64,000 nt of DNA from positions 5,461-69,460 of the forward strand of contig NZ_JABAEF010000021.1 of assembly GCF_023701945.1 (NCBI RefSeq). The letters run 5' to 3'. Every line of letters starts with the position of its first letter. Positions within the stretch are counted from its first letter, which is position 1. The notes below the pieces were generated by a model. The model worked only from the letters and a program-made list of their open reading frames with translations. It was not told the origin of the DNA and made no database searches. The DNA comes from Rhizobium sp. CG5 (GTDB lineage Bacteria > Pseudomonadota > Alphaproteobacteria > Rhizobiales > Rhizobiaceae). Position numbers and translations under genes: made by a program. Of this stretch, positions 15,426 through 23,165 are shown in pieces.

Positions 15426-17597
15426 ATGGTCTCCACCTATCTGAGCTATGATCTCGTCGCACGTGATACGAAGGCCAGCCTTGAGCGTGTCGCGACGAGC
15501 TCCCAGGTCCAGCGGGATGCCGCTTATTACAAGGAGAATATCGGCAAGGTCACCACGGTCGATGAATTCCTCGACGACTACCAGCTCTATTCCTATGCGA
15601 TGAAGGCCCATGGTCTCGAAGAGATGACCTATGCCAAGGCCTTCATGAAAAAGGTGCTGGAAAGCGATCTGTCCGACGAGAACAGTTATGCCAACAAGCT
15701 CTCCGATGACCGCTATCGCACCTTTGCCACCGCGTTTACCTTTTCCACGGCGACCACCGATGCCCAGTCGGACAGCCAGGAAGACGAGATGATCGGCCTC
15801 TACAAGCAGGCGCTGACCGACGAAAGCACCGAGATCGAGGCGGAAATCGCCTATTACGACGAGGCCGTCGACAATGTTCAGACGGTCAGCGACCTGCTCG
15901 ACAATTCGCGGCTGCGCAATTTTGTGCTCGATGCCTTCGAGCTCGACAGCACCTATTACTCCGTCGACTTTCTGACCTCGGTCCTGACCAGCGATGTCAG
16001 CGACCCCGCAAGCTTCGTCAACCAGGCCGGCAATGAGGACTATGTCTCCCTGGCGTCGGCGTTCAGTTTTAATGCCGACGGCACCATTTCCGGCACCACG
16101 GCCCAGACCGCCGCGCAGAAGACCTCGGTCGAGGATCTTTATCTTGAGGTCGTGCCGTCCTACACCATCCCCTATGTCGCCGAGCGCGAGAAAGCCTATT
16201 ACGAATCGAAAATCGGCACGATCACCAATGTCGACGAGCTGACCAATGACAGCCGGCTGTTCAACTACGTCAAGACGGCCTTTCAAATGCCGGCGAGCAC
16301 CTTGAAGGCGACCTTCTCCAATATCGTCACCAGCGACCTCACCGACCCCAACAACTATGCCATGCAGCAGGGCGGCTCGGCCTATACCAGCATCGCCGCG
16401 ATGTTCAATTTCGAGACGGATGGCACGGTTGCCGCCGGTTCGGCGCAGAGCGCCACCCAGCTGGAGCGTACCAATACGGGCTATCTCAGCCACTATGACG
16501 ATGCCGATCAGGAAGATCTGGACGATCTGGTGGATTACTATTCAACCCAGATGGGAACCGTCGAAACGGTCGACGACCTGCTGGGCAACACGAAAATGTA
16601 CGCCATGCTGCTCAAGGCCTATGATCTGGAGGATGGCGAGGTCTCCAAGGCCAATCTGCGCCGAGTCCTGACCAGCGACCTCACCGACCCCAAGAGCTAT
16701 GCCAACAAGAGCAAGGACGAGCGCCTGATCAGCATGGCCAGCGCCTTCAATTTTTCCTCCGAAGGCGATGCAACGGCGCCGCTTCTCGCCCAGTCGCAGA
16801 TCGCCATTACCGATATTGCCAAGAGCTATATCGTCAACAAGACCCGCCTGCTGGAGGATCCGGAGCTGACAACGGCAAAGACCGCGGCGACCGAGGAATC
16901 CACCTATTACCAGGAAACGGTCATCGGCATCCGCACGGTCGAGGAACTGCTGGAGGATCCCAGACTCGTGGATTTCCTGCTGGTGTCCAAGGGGCTCGAT
17001 CCCGAGGAGGTCGACGACGACTTCATGGAGCAGCTGTTCGCCTCGGATCTGGAGGATCCCGACAGCTTTGCCAATAGCCAGGCCGACGAGCGCTATGCCG
17101 AGATCGTTGCTTCCTTCAATTTCGACAGCGAGGGCAACCTGACATCCGACACGGTCGGCACGGTCCAGCAGCGCGGTGCCGTCCTGGAGACGCAGAATCT
17201 CTATCTGCACCAGACCATGGAAGAAGAGCAGGGCGAGAGCAATAACGGCGTTCGTCTGGCGCTGTACTGGGAACGCATGGCGCCGACCATCAACTCGGCC
17301 TACGATATTCTCGGCGATACGGCGCTTCTGGAGACCTTCCGTACCGCCTTCGGCTATACCTCGGATTTCAGCAGCCTGGATATCGACAAGCAGGCCGCAC
17401 TGGTCGAGAAGAACCTTGATCTTGAGGAATTGCAGGATCCGGACAAGGTGAAGAAATTCCTGCAGCGCTTCACCTCGATGTATGACATCGACAATGTCGA
17501 CACCACATCGGGAGCCTTGAGTGTCCTCAGCGGCAACGGTTCGGGCGGCATCAGCGCCGACCTGCTGCTGTCGATCTCGCAGCTCAAAAGCGGCTGA
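15426..17597 (+). CDS. Multi-repeat DUF1217 protein
   Basis: A 723-residue acidic protein made almost entirely of DUF1217 repeats. Start MVSTYLSYDLVARDTKASLE at ATG 15426 resembles other rhizobial DUF1217 proteins. Six repeat units of about 110-130 residues are visible, each beginning with a Y-Y or Y-W pair (AYYKENIGKVTTVDEFL, AYYDEAVDNVQTVSDLL, AYYESKIGTITNVDEL, DYYSTQMGTVETVDDLL, TYYQETVIGIRTVEELL, LYWERMAPTINSAYDIL) and most containing a SDLxDPxSYAN line. Single-repeat relatives are often encoded in rhizobial flagellar clusters, so an extracellular or flagellum-linked role is possible but unproven. No signal peptide is visible. A near copy of its last 50 bases occurs at 18245-18294. Confidence 0.85.
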   Translation: MVSTYLSYDLVARDTKASLERVATSSQVQRDAAYYKENIGKVTTVDEFLDDYQLYSYAMKAHGLEEMTYAKAFMKKVLESDLSDENSYANKLSDDRYRTFATAFTFSTATTDAQSDSQEDEMIGLYKQALTDESTEIEAEIAYYDEAVDNVQTVSDLLDNSRLRNFVLDAFELDSTYYSVDFLTSVLTSDVSDPASFVNQAGNEDYVSLASAFSFNADGTISGTTAQTAAQKTSVEDLYLEVVPSYTIPYVAEREKAYYESKIGTITNVDELTNDSRLFNYVKTAFQMPASTLKATFSNIVTSDLTDPNNYAMQQGGSAYTSIAAMFNFETDGTVAAGSAQSATQLERTNTGYLSHYDDADQEDLDDLVDYYSTQMGTVETVDDLLGNTKMYAMLLKAYDLEDGEVSKANLRRVLTSDLTDPKSYANKSKDERLISMASAFNFSSEGDATAPLLAQSQIAITDIAKSYIVNKTRLLEDPELTTAKTAATEESTYYQETVIGIRTVEELLEDPRLVDFLLVSKGLDPEEVDDDFMEQLFASDLEDPDSFANSQADERYAEIVASFNFDSEGNLTSDTVGTVQQRGAVLETQNLYLHQTMEEEQGESNNGVRLALYWERMAPTINSAYDILGDTALLETFRTAFGYTSDFSSLDIDKQAALVEKNLDLEELQDPDKVKKFLQRFTSMYDIDNVDTTSGALSVLSGNGSGGISADLLLSISQLKSG

Positions 17598-17608
17598 GGC
17601 GGGGCGTT
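17559..17608 (+). repeat. 50-bp direct repeat, left copy (3' end of DUF1217 gene)
   Basis: This copy covers the last 13 codons (through the stop) of the DUF1217 gene plus 11 bases. It matches 18245-18294 at 48 of 50 positions; the two mismatches fall in one codon (CAG here, TCG there). The copies are 686 bases apart and bracket the toxin-antitoxin-like pair. Confidence 0.9.
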
Positions 17609-17759
17609 TGAACGATCCTTAAGGCTTGCTGCCCGGAAATCGGTTGAATCAGACCTGCACGGTCTGCGGTTTTACGGCATCGCCCTGCCGTGAACTGGCC
17701 TCATGCGGTGTGAACTGCTATAGATAGTCCCAATGCGGATGTGTTGAGGAGCGCGATCA

Positions 17760-17948
17760 ATGGCCGACGGGCGCAGAGAGTCTCAGGATTTCGTGGGCAT
17801 GCCGGAGGAGGTTTACGACGACCTCCTGAAGAGATCGCGCCAGGTGTCGCCGGATACGGCCCAGAGCATTGATCAACATCGAAAGCTCGTTCGGCAAGAA
17901 CGCGCTGAGCGCCGACAGTCCGAATCGGGGATATCCGCGGACGTCTGA
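17760..17948 (+). CDS. Small antitoxin-like protein
   Basis: A 62-residue polar, charged protein with a clear GAGGAG ribosome-binding site nine bases before ATG 17760. Its stop overlaps by one base the start of a RelE/ParE-like gene. The size, charge, order (small polar protein first) and coupling are typical of a type II antitoxin, but the sequence (QVSPDTAQSIDQHRKLVRQE) does not match an antitoxin DNA-binding family that I recognise. It may be an antitoxin with only the toxin-binding half. The pair is somewhat lower in G+C than its surroundings. Confidence 0.5.
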   Translation: MADGRRESQDFVGMPEEVYDDLLKRSRQVSPDTAQSIDQHRKLVRQERAERRQSESGISADV

Positions 17949-18244
17949 TGAAGCTCGATCCTGCGACAAGGCGCGACTTTCACAGAATATACGCCCATCA
18001 TGAGCATCACAGTTCGGCGGACAATGCGCAGGCGATTGAAGACGCGCTCTACGAGGATGTCGCAACTTGCGATAGCCTGCAAACAGCAAGATACCGAGCG
18101 CTGACCTATAAGCGGGTCCGAAATGGCTATCGCCTCTTCTTCGTTGAGATCGCCGGCATCAACATCATCTACGCGATCTACCACCAACGGGAAGATTGGC
18201 AGACTTTGATCTCCGATCGCCGCGTCGGGTTGGATGAGGTGTAG
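17948..18244 (+). CDS. RelE/ParE-superfamily toxin-like protein
   Basis: A 98-residue protein whose start overlaps the preceding stop by one base. The central stretch ALTYKRVRNGYRLFFVEIAG followed by INIIYAIYHQREDWQTLIS has the alternating beta-strand pattern of RelE/ParE toxins, where the strand ending in an arginine (here YHQRED) often carries active residues. RelE relatives cleave mRNA at the ribosome and ParE relatives inhibit gyrase; this copy cannot be assigned to either. Identification rests on fold pattern, size and operon layout only. Confidence 0.5.
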   Translation: MKLDPATRRDFHRIYAHHEHHSSADNAQAIEDALYEDVATCDSLQTARYRALTYKRVRNGYRLFFVEIAGINIIYAIYHQREDWQTLISDRRVGLDEV

Positions 18245-18294
18245 GACCTGCTGCTGTCGATCTCGTCGCTCAAAAGCGGCTGAGGCGGGGCGTT
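18245..18294 (+). repeat. 50-bp direct repeat, right copy
   Basis: This near copy of the last 50 bases of the DUF1217 gene region still reads DLLLSISSLKSG-stop in frame, starting three bases after the stop of the toxin-like gene. See 17559-17608 for the left copy. No integrase or transposase lies between the copies. Confidence 0.9.
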
Positions 18295-18360
18295 GGAAAA
18301 ACTTTAGAATCGTTCAAATTTACGGCCGGGCGGCTCTTGCTTGGCCTTTTCTTTTCCGCT

Positions 18361-18388
18361 ATCGATATATCCATAGAGATATATCGAT
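18361..18388 (+). promoter_or_regulatory. Perfect palindrome upstream of modA, likely ModE box
   Basis: ATCGATATAT (18361-18370) is repeated inverted as ATATATCGAT (18379-18388) around an 8-base spacer. The CGATATAT arms resemble the CGnTATAT half-sites of ModE operators. It sits 24 bases before the modA start and overlaps the likely core promoter, fitting repression when molybdate is plentiful. Confidence 0.75.
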
Positions 18389-18412
18389 CGTTAAAAAAAT
18401 GGAGAGTATTTC

Positions 18413-19210
18413 ATGAGAAACGCTTCCCGGCGCGGCTTTTTCGCGCGGCTTCTTGTCATTGCCTCGTCCTTGGTTCTCGCGCCGGTGTCGACCGTGCTGG
18501 CGGGCGAACCCGTCACCGTCTTTGCCGCCGCCAGCCTGAAGGACGTGCTCGGAACGATCGCCGAGGACTGGAAGAGCGAGACCGGCGGCACCGTCGTCCT
18601 GTCCTTTGCCGCCAGTTCCGCCCTTGCCAAGCAGATCGAGGAGGGCGCTCCGGCCGATCTGTTCATCTCCGCCGATCTCAAATGGATGGATTACCTCGCC
18701 AAGGCCGACCAGCTGGTGGCCGATACCCGCACCGACTTGCTCGGCAACCGCATCGTGCTGGTCGCCCCCGCCGAAGCGACCGCGACCGTTCATATCGAAA
18801 AGGGCTTTCCGCTGGCCGATCTGCTCGGCGGTGGCCATCTGGCCATGGGCAATACCGACGCGGTGCCGGCCGGCGTCTATGGCAAGGCGGCGCTGCAGGC
18901 GCTCGGGGTCTGGGACAGCGTCAAGGACAAGGTCGCCCAGGCCGAAAACGTCCGCGCTGCCCTGCTGCTGGTATCGCGCCAGGAAGCGCCGCTCGGCATC
19001 GTCTACGAGACCGATGCCAAGGCCGATCCGAAGGTCAAGGTGCTCGACCGCTTCCCCGAGGACAGCCATCCGCCGATCATCTATCCGGCCGCCGTTCTGA
19101 AGCAGGCGAAAGGCCCCGAAGCCCGGGAATTCCTTGCCTATCTGCAGTCCGCCAAGGCCCATGCCGTGTTCACCGATGCCGGCTTCACCGTGTTGAGCAA
19201 GACCAACTGA
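18413..19210 (+). CDS. modA: Molybdate ABC transporter substrate-binding protein
   Basis: A 265-residue periplasmic protein that binds molybdate (and tungstate). ATG 18413 follows GGAG. The N-terminus has an arginine-rich signal peptide (RNASRRGFFARLLVIAS) cleaved near VLAGEP. The mature protein starts VTVFAAASLKDVLGTIAEDW, with the family's oxyanion-binding S and A-S-S-A-L-A-K segments, and contains GNTDAVPAGVYGKAALQ and EAPLGIVYETDA, as in ModA. It heads modABC, under the palindrome at 18361-18388. The RR in the signal could suggest Tat export, but the context after it fits Sec equally well. Confidence 0.96.
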   Translation: MRNASRRGFFARLLVIASSLVLAPVSTVLAGEPVTVFAAASLKDVLGTIAEDWKSETGGTVVLSFAASSALAKQIEEGAPADLFISADLKWMDYLAKADQLVADTRTDLLGNRIVLVAPAEATATVHIEKGFPLADLLGGGHLAMGNTDAVPAGVYGKAALQALGVWDSVKDKVAQAENVRAALLLVSRQEAPLGIVYETDAKADPKVKVLDRFPEDSHPPIIYPAAVLKQAKGPEAREFLAYLQSAKAHAVFTDAGFTVLSKTN

Positions 19211-19222
19211 AGCAGGCGACGC

Positions 19223-19915
19223 GTGATCCTGACGGACCAAGAAATCACGGCAATGCTGTTGAGCCTGAAGGTGGCGGCCACCGCCGTCGCCTTCTCGCTG
19301 CCGCTCGGCATTGCCACCGCCTATCTGCTGTCGCGGCGCGACTTCTGGGGCAAGACGCTGCTGAACGGGCTGGTTCATCTGCCGCTGATCATGCCGCCGG
19401 TGGTGACCGGCTATCTGCTGCTCTTGAGCTTCGGGCGCAAGGGCGCGATCGGTGCCTTTCTTGATCAATGGTTCGGCCTGGTGTTTTCCTTTCGCTGGAC
19501 AGGTGCGGCACTGGCTGCCGCCGTCATGGGCTTCCCGCTGATGGTGCGCGCCATCCGCCTGTCGCTCGACGGCGTCGACCGGCGGCTGGAAACCGCAGCA
19601 TCGACGCTCGGCGCCAATCCGCCATCGGTCTTTGCCACCGTCACCCTGCCGCTGATCCTGCCGGGCATTTTTGCCGGCTCCGTGCTGGCCTTTGCCAAGG
19701 CCATGGGCGAATTCGGCGCCACCATCACCTTCGTCTCCAACATTCCCGGCGAAACCCAGACGCTGGCCTCCGCCATCTATACCTATACCCAGGTCCCCGG
19801 CGGCGACGCCGCGGCGCTGCGGCTGACGGCGATTTCGATCGCCCTTTCGCTGGCAGCCCTGGTCGGATCGGAAGTGCTGGCGCGCCGCATGGCGGCAAGG
19901 CTGGGCGCACCATGA
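19223..19915 (+). CDS. modB: Molybdate ABC transporter permease
   Basis: A 230-residue inner-membrane permease with five to six membrane segments. The start is GTG 19223; an ATG at 19256 is a weaker alternative. The ABC-coupling loop is visible as DGVDRRLETAASTLGANPPS followed by SVFATVTLPLILPGIFAGSV, and the C-terminal part contains EFGATITFVSNIPGETQTLA, a strong ModB signature. It begins 12 bases after modA and overlaps modC by four bases (ATGA). Confidence 0.96.
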   Translation: MILTDQEITAMLLSLKVAATAVAFSLPLGIATAYLLSRRDFWGKTLLNGLVHLPLIMPPVVTGYLLLLSFGRKGAIGAFLDQWFGLVFSFRWTGAALAAAVMGFPLMVRAIRLSLDGVDRRLETAASTLGANPPSVFATVTLPLILPGIFAGSVLAFAKAMGEFGATITFVSNIPGETQTLASAIYTYTQVPGGDAAALRLTAISIALSLAALVGSEVLARRMAARLGAP

Positions 19916-20997
19916 CGCTGCAAATCGACATCCGCCATCGCCAGGGCGCCTTCGACCTTTCGGCCGAGGTCGAGGTCGGAGCAGGGCTGACGGCCCTGTT
20001 CGGCCCCTCCGGCTCGGGCAAGACGACGCTGGTCAACCTCGTGGCCGGCCTGGTCCGGCCCGACGAGGGGCGCATTACCTTTTCCGGCGAGGTCTGGAGC
20101 GACCAGCGCTCCGGCATCTTCGTACCGCCGCATCGCCGCCGCATCGGCTATGTCTTCCAGGAAGGCCGGCTGTTTCCGCATCTGACCGTGCGCGGCAACT
20201 TGGTCTATGGCACCCGCTTTGCGCCACGCCACGAGCCGGGCGAAACCCTCGACCGGGTCGCGGCCCTGCTGCGCATCGCGCCCCTGCTCGACCGCCGCCC
20301 GTCCCATCTCTCCGGCGGCGAGAAGCAGCGCGTCGCGCTCGGCCGGGCGCTGATGGCAAAACCCCGCCTGCTGCTGATGGACGAGCCGCTCTCGGCCCTC
20401 GACAATGACCTGAAGGCCGCCATCCTGCCCGATATCGAGCGCATCCGCGACGAGGCCGGCATTCCCATCCTCTATGTCAGCCATTCCGTCGAGGAAGTGA
20501 CGCGGCTCGCCACCCGGGTTCTGGCCATGAGCGCCGGCCGGACGGTGGCGATCGGCACGCCGGACGAAATCCTCCATGTCGTGCCGCGCGCCTCCGGCGA
20601 CCTCAAGGCCGGCAGCTTCCTGCATGCCATCGTCACCGGCCACAGTTCGGAAGAAGGGCTGACCTTTGCCGAATGCCGGGCCGGGCCGCTGTTCCTGCGG
20701 TTGACCGACATTGCCGTCGGCAGCCATATCCGCGCCTTCGTGCCGACCAGCGAAATCGTCCTGTCCACCTCCCTGCCGGCCGGCATCTCGACGCTCAACC
20801 GTCTGCCCGGCACGGTCGAGGAAATCGGCGACGCCGGCGCCACCATCATCGTCTCGATCGATTGCAACGGCGCCCGTCTGCTGGCCAAAACCCCCCGCCG
20901 CTCCGCCGCCAATCTCGAACTGGCCCACGGCTCGCCGGTGCACCTGCTGTTCAAAACCGTCTCGATCGCCGCCGAAGGCATTTTCCGCACGCCGTAG
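19912..20997 (+). CDS. modC: Molybdate ABC transporter ATP-binding protein
   Basis: A 361-residue ATPase. The start MTLQIDIRHRQG at ATG 19912 overlaps the modB stop; the reading frame is open further upstream but only as an overlap with modB. Motifs: Walker A GPSGSGKTT (about residue 30), signature LSGGEKQRVALGRAL, Walker B LLLMDEPLSALD and the switch His in YVSHSVEE. The C-terminal 130 residues form a TOBE/Mop-type regulatory domain (NRLPGTVEEIGDAGATII). It powers molybdate import with ModA and ModB. Confidence 0.96.
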   Translation: MTLQIDIRHRQGAFDLSAEVEVGAGLTALFGPSGSGKTTLVNLVAGLVRPDEGRITFSGEVWSDQRSGIFVPPHRRRIGYVFQEGRLFPHLTVRGNLVYGTRFAPRHEPGETLDRVAALLRIAPLLDRRPSHLSGGEKQRVALGRALMAKPRLLLMDEPLSALDNDLKAAILPDIERIRDEAGIPILYVSHSVEEVTRLATRVLAMSAGRTVAIGTPDEILHVVPRASGDLKAGSFLHAIVTGHSSEEGLTFAECRAGPLFLRLTDIAVGSHIRAFVPTSEIVLSTSLPAGISTLNRLPGTVEEIGDAGATIIVSIDCNGARLLAKTPRRSAANLELAHGSPVHLLFKTVSIAAEGIFRTP

Positions 20998-21047
20998 CGG
21001 GTTGGGGGGAGAGCGGGATTGTGTCCGCATCCGACAGAGCAAGTTCG

Positions 21048-21218
21048 CCCCCCTCTGTCACTCCGTGACATCTCCCCCTCAAGGGGGGAGATCGGCCGTC
21101 AGCTTGGTGCCCTCACACTCTCGTCCAGTGTCTTGCCACCACCGTGGAGTGATCGCGGCAGCGGCTCCATCCGATCTCCCCCCTTGAGGGGGAGATGCCC
21201 GGCAGGGCAGAGGGGGGT
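21048..21218. repeat. RIME-like palindromic intergenic repeat (copy A)
   Basis: A 171-base element whose two ends are inverted copies: CCCCCCTCTGTC with a CATCTCCCCCTCAAGGGG hairpin on the left, and its mirror ending in GGGCAGAGGGGGGT on the right. Each half is itself a hairpin. The layout matches rhizobial RIME-type elements and copy B at 37921-38125. It lies between convergent modC and the modE-like gene and may act as a terminator. Confidence 0.85.
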
Positions 21219-21283
21219 AAGCCGCAAATCGCAGCGGTCCTGTCGATTACCGTGATGCGCCTTTGGACCGATTCTCTCAGACT

Positions 21284-21670
21284 TTACTCCCCGTCCACCC
21301 CCTTGGCCGCCGCCTGAAACCCCATGTCCACGGCGGCGTCGAGCCAGGCGATATCGGCCTCCAGCACGCGCCGGCTCTCGGCCTCCATATGCCGGGCGCG
21401 GGCGAGAAGGGCGGTGCCGAAGTCGGTGAGGCCTGCGCCGCCGCCGCTTTTTCCGCCGTGCCGGGTGAAGATCGAGGGCTCGAGGAACATCCGGTTGGTC
21501 TCGTCGGCCAGAAGCCAGGCGCGGCGATAGGACATGCCGAGGGCGGCACCGGCCGCCCGGATCGAGCCGTGTTCGGCAATCCCGGACAGAAGCGCGATCT
21601 TGCCGGGTCCGAGCCGCACCCCATTGGCAAAATCGATCCTGAGCGTCACCCGCGTCGGCTTGTTGCTCAT
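21284..21670 (-). CDS. ModE-like winged-helix regulator lacking Mop domains
   Basis: A 128-residue protein consisting of the ModE N-terminal LysR-type winged helix: LLSGIAEHGSIRAAGAALGM followed by SYRRAWLLADETNRMF and a GGKSGGGAGLTDFGTALLAR wing, all characteristic of ModE. The two C-terminal Mop (molybdate-binding) domains of full-length ModE are absent; the protein ends shortly after VDMGFQAAAKG. It most likely regulates modABC through the palindrome at 18361-18388, but how it would sense molybdate alone is unclear. It lies 10 bases downstream of the FAD oxidase gene and is probably cotranscribed with it. Confidence 0.85.
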   Translation of the reverse strand: MSNKPTRVTLRIDFANGVRLGPGKIALLSGIAEHGSIRAAGAALGMSYRRAWLLADETNRMFLEPSIFTRHGGKSGGGAGLTDFGTALLARARHMEAESRRVLEADIAWLDAAVDMGFQAAAKGVDGE

Positions 21671-21680
21671 GGCTTTCTCG

Positions 21681-23138
21681 TCATAGCTGGCCGACAGGCG
21701 TGCCGGTCATCTGGCCTGTCACCTTGCCCGGATTCATGATGCCGGCCGGGTCGAAGGCCCGCTTGATGCGGTTCATCAGTTCCGTCTCGATGGCCGGTCG
21801 GCTGCCGATCAGCTCGTCGCGCTTCAGCTGGCCGACGCCGTGTTCGGCCGAAATAGAGCCATTGTATCTGTGCACGATGGCATGGACGATCGCATTCACC
21901 TCGCGCCAGCGGCCGATGAATTCTGCCTTGTCGGCCCCGACCGGCTGGCTGATATTATAGTGGATATTGCCGTCGCCGAGATGGCCGAAGCCGCAAATGC
22001 GCGCCCCCGGCACGGCGGCCATCACGGCGATCTCGGCCTCGCGCATGAAGGCCGGCACGGCCGAGACCGGCACGGAGACGTCATGCTTGATCGAGCCGCC
22101 CTCGGGTTTCTGTGCATCCGACATGCTCTCGCGCATGTGCCAGAGGGCCGCGGCTTGGGCCTGCGAGGCGGCGATCACCGCATCCTCGATCAGTCCGTCC
22201 TCAAAACCCTGTTCCAGCAGCGCCTGGACCATGACCGACGCGGTATCGGCCGAGTCCGACGTCGAAATGTCGATCAGCGCATACCAGGCATGGGGGTTTT
22301 CCAGCGGATCGCGCACGCCGGGAATATGCCGCGTGGTGAAGTCCACGCCGATGCGCGGCATCAGCTCGAAGCCGGTCAGCGCCGTGCCGCAGAGATTGGC
22401 GGCCCGCTCGAACAGCGCCAGCGCGTCCTCGGGCGATTTCAAGCCGGCAAAGGCCACCTGATGGCCGAGCGGCCGCGGATGCAGGCGCAGCACGGCGCCG
22501 GTGATCACCCCAAGCGTGCCTTCCGCGCCGATGAACAGGTCGCGCAGGTCGTAGCCGCTATTGTCCTTCTTCAGCCGCCGCAACCCGTCCCAGATCTCGC
22601 CGGTCGGCAACACCACTTCCAGCCCCAGGCACAATTGCCGCACATTGCCATAGGCCAGCACCGCCGTGCCGCCGGCATTGGTCGACAGGTTGCCGCCGAT
22701 CCGGCACGAGCCTTCCGAGCCGAGCGACAGCGGAAACAGCCGGTCGATCTCTTCGGCGGCTTTCTGGATATCGGCAAGGATGCAGCCGCCATCGGCGACG
22801 ATCACATTGGCCACCGCATCCACTTCGCGAATGCGGTTCATGCGCTCCAGCGACAGCACGATGTCCTGCCCGCCGTCGCGCGGCACCTGGCCGCCGACCA
22901 GGCCGGTGCGCCCGCCGGCCGGCACGATCGGCGTGCCGGTCTCGCTGGCAAGGGCAAGGATGGCGGAGACTTCGGCTGTCGAGGCCGGTTTGAGCACCAG
23001 CGGCGAGGCGCCGTGATAGAGGCCGCGGTTTTCGGTCAGATAGGCGGCAATGCCGGAGGTCTCGGTGACGGCATTGGCCACCCCGACAATGGCGACGAAC
23101 CGCGCCATCAGTTCTGACGGATATCCGGCCTGGCTCAT
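21681..23138 (-). CDS. GlcD/DLD-type FAD-binding oxidoreductase
   Basis: A 485-residue flavoprotein. The second ATG (23136-23138, MSQAGYPSELM) is preferred because GAGGA lies seven bases upstream; the ATG at 23144 is too close to it. The FAD-binding part (PCMH type) shows PIVPAGGRTGLVGGQVP, GSEGSCRIGGNLSTNAGG and FIGAEGTLGVITGAVLRLHP. The C-terminal oxidase domain has GFGHLGDGNIHYNISQP and ISAEHGVGQLKRDEL, the metal and substrate signature of D-2-hydroxyacid oxidases such as D-lactate, glycolate or D-2-hydroxyglutarate dehydrogenases. The exact 2-hydroxyacid cannot be chosen. It precedes the modE-like gene by 10 bases. Confidence 0.9.
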   Translation of the reverse strand: MSQAGYPSELMARFVAIVGVANAVTETSGIAAYLTENRGLYHGASPLVLKPASTAEVSAILALASETGTPIVPAGGRTGLVGGQVPRDGGQDIVLSLERMNRIREVDAVANVIVADGGCILADIQKAAEEIDRLFPLSLGSEGSCRIGGNLSTNAGGTAVLAYGNVRQLCLGLEVVLPTGEIWDGLRRLKKDNSGYDLRDLFIGAEGTLGVITGAVLRLHPRPLGHQVAFAGLKSPEDALALFERAANLCGTALTGFELMPRIGVDFTTRHIPGVRDPLENPHAWYALIDISTSDSADTASVMVQALLEQGFEDGLIEDAVIAASQAQAAALWHMRESMSDAQKPEGGSIKHDVSVPVSAVPAFMREAEIAVMAAVPGARICGFGHLGDGNIHYNISQPVGADKAEFIGRWREVNAIVHAIVHRYNGSISAEHGVGQLKRDELIGSRPAIETELMNRIKRAFDPAGIMNPGKVTGQMTGTPVGQL

Positions 23139-23165
23139 GCTCATTCCTCGTTATTGTTGCGTGCG

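Noticed and set aside
17559..18294. Integrative element with att sites
   Set aside because: The 50-bp repeat looks like attL/attR, but no integrase, tRNA or phage gene is present between the copies, so I report only the repeat and the pair.
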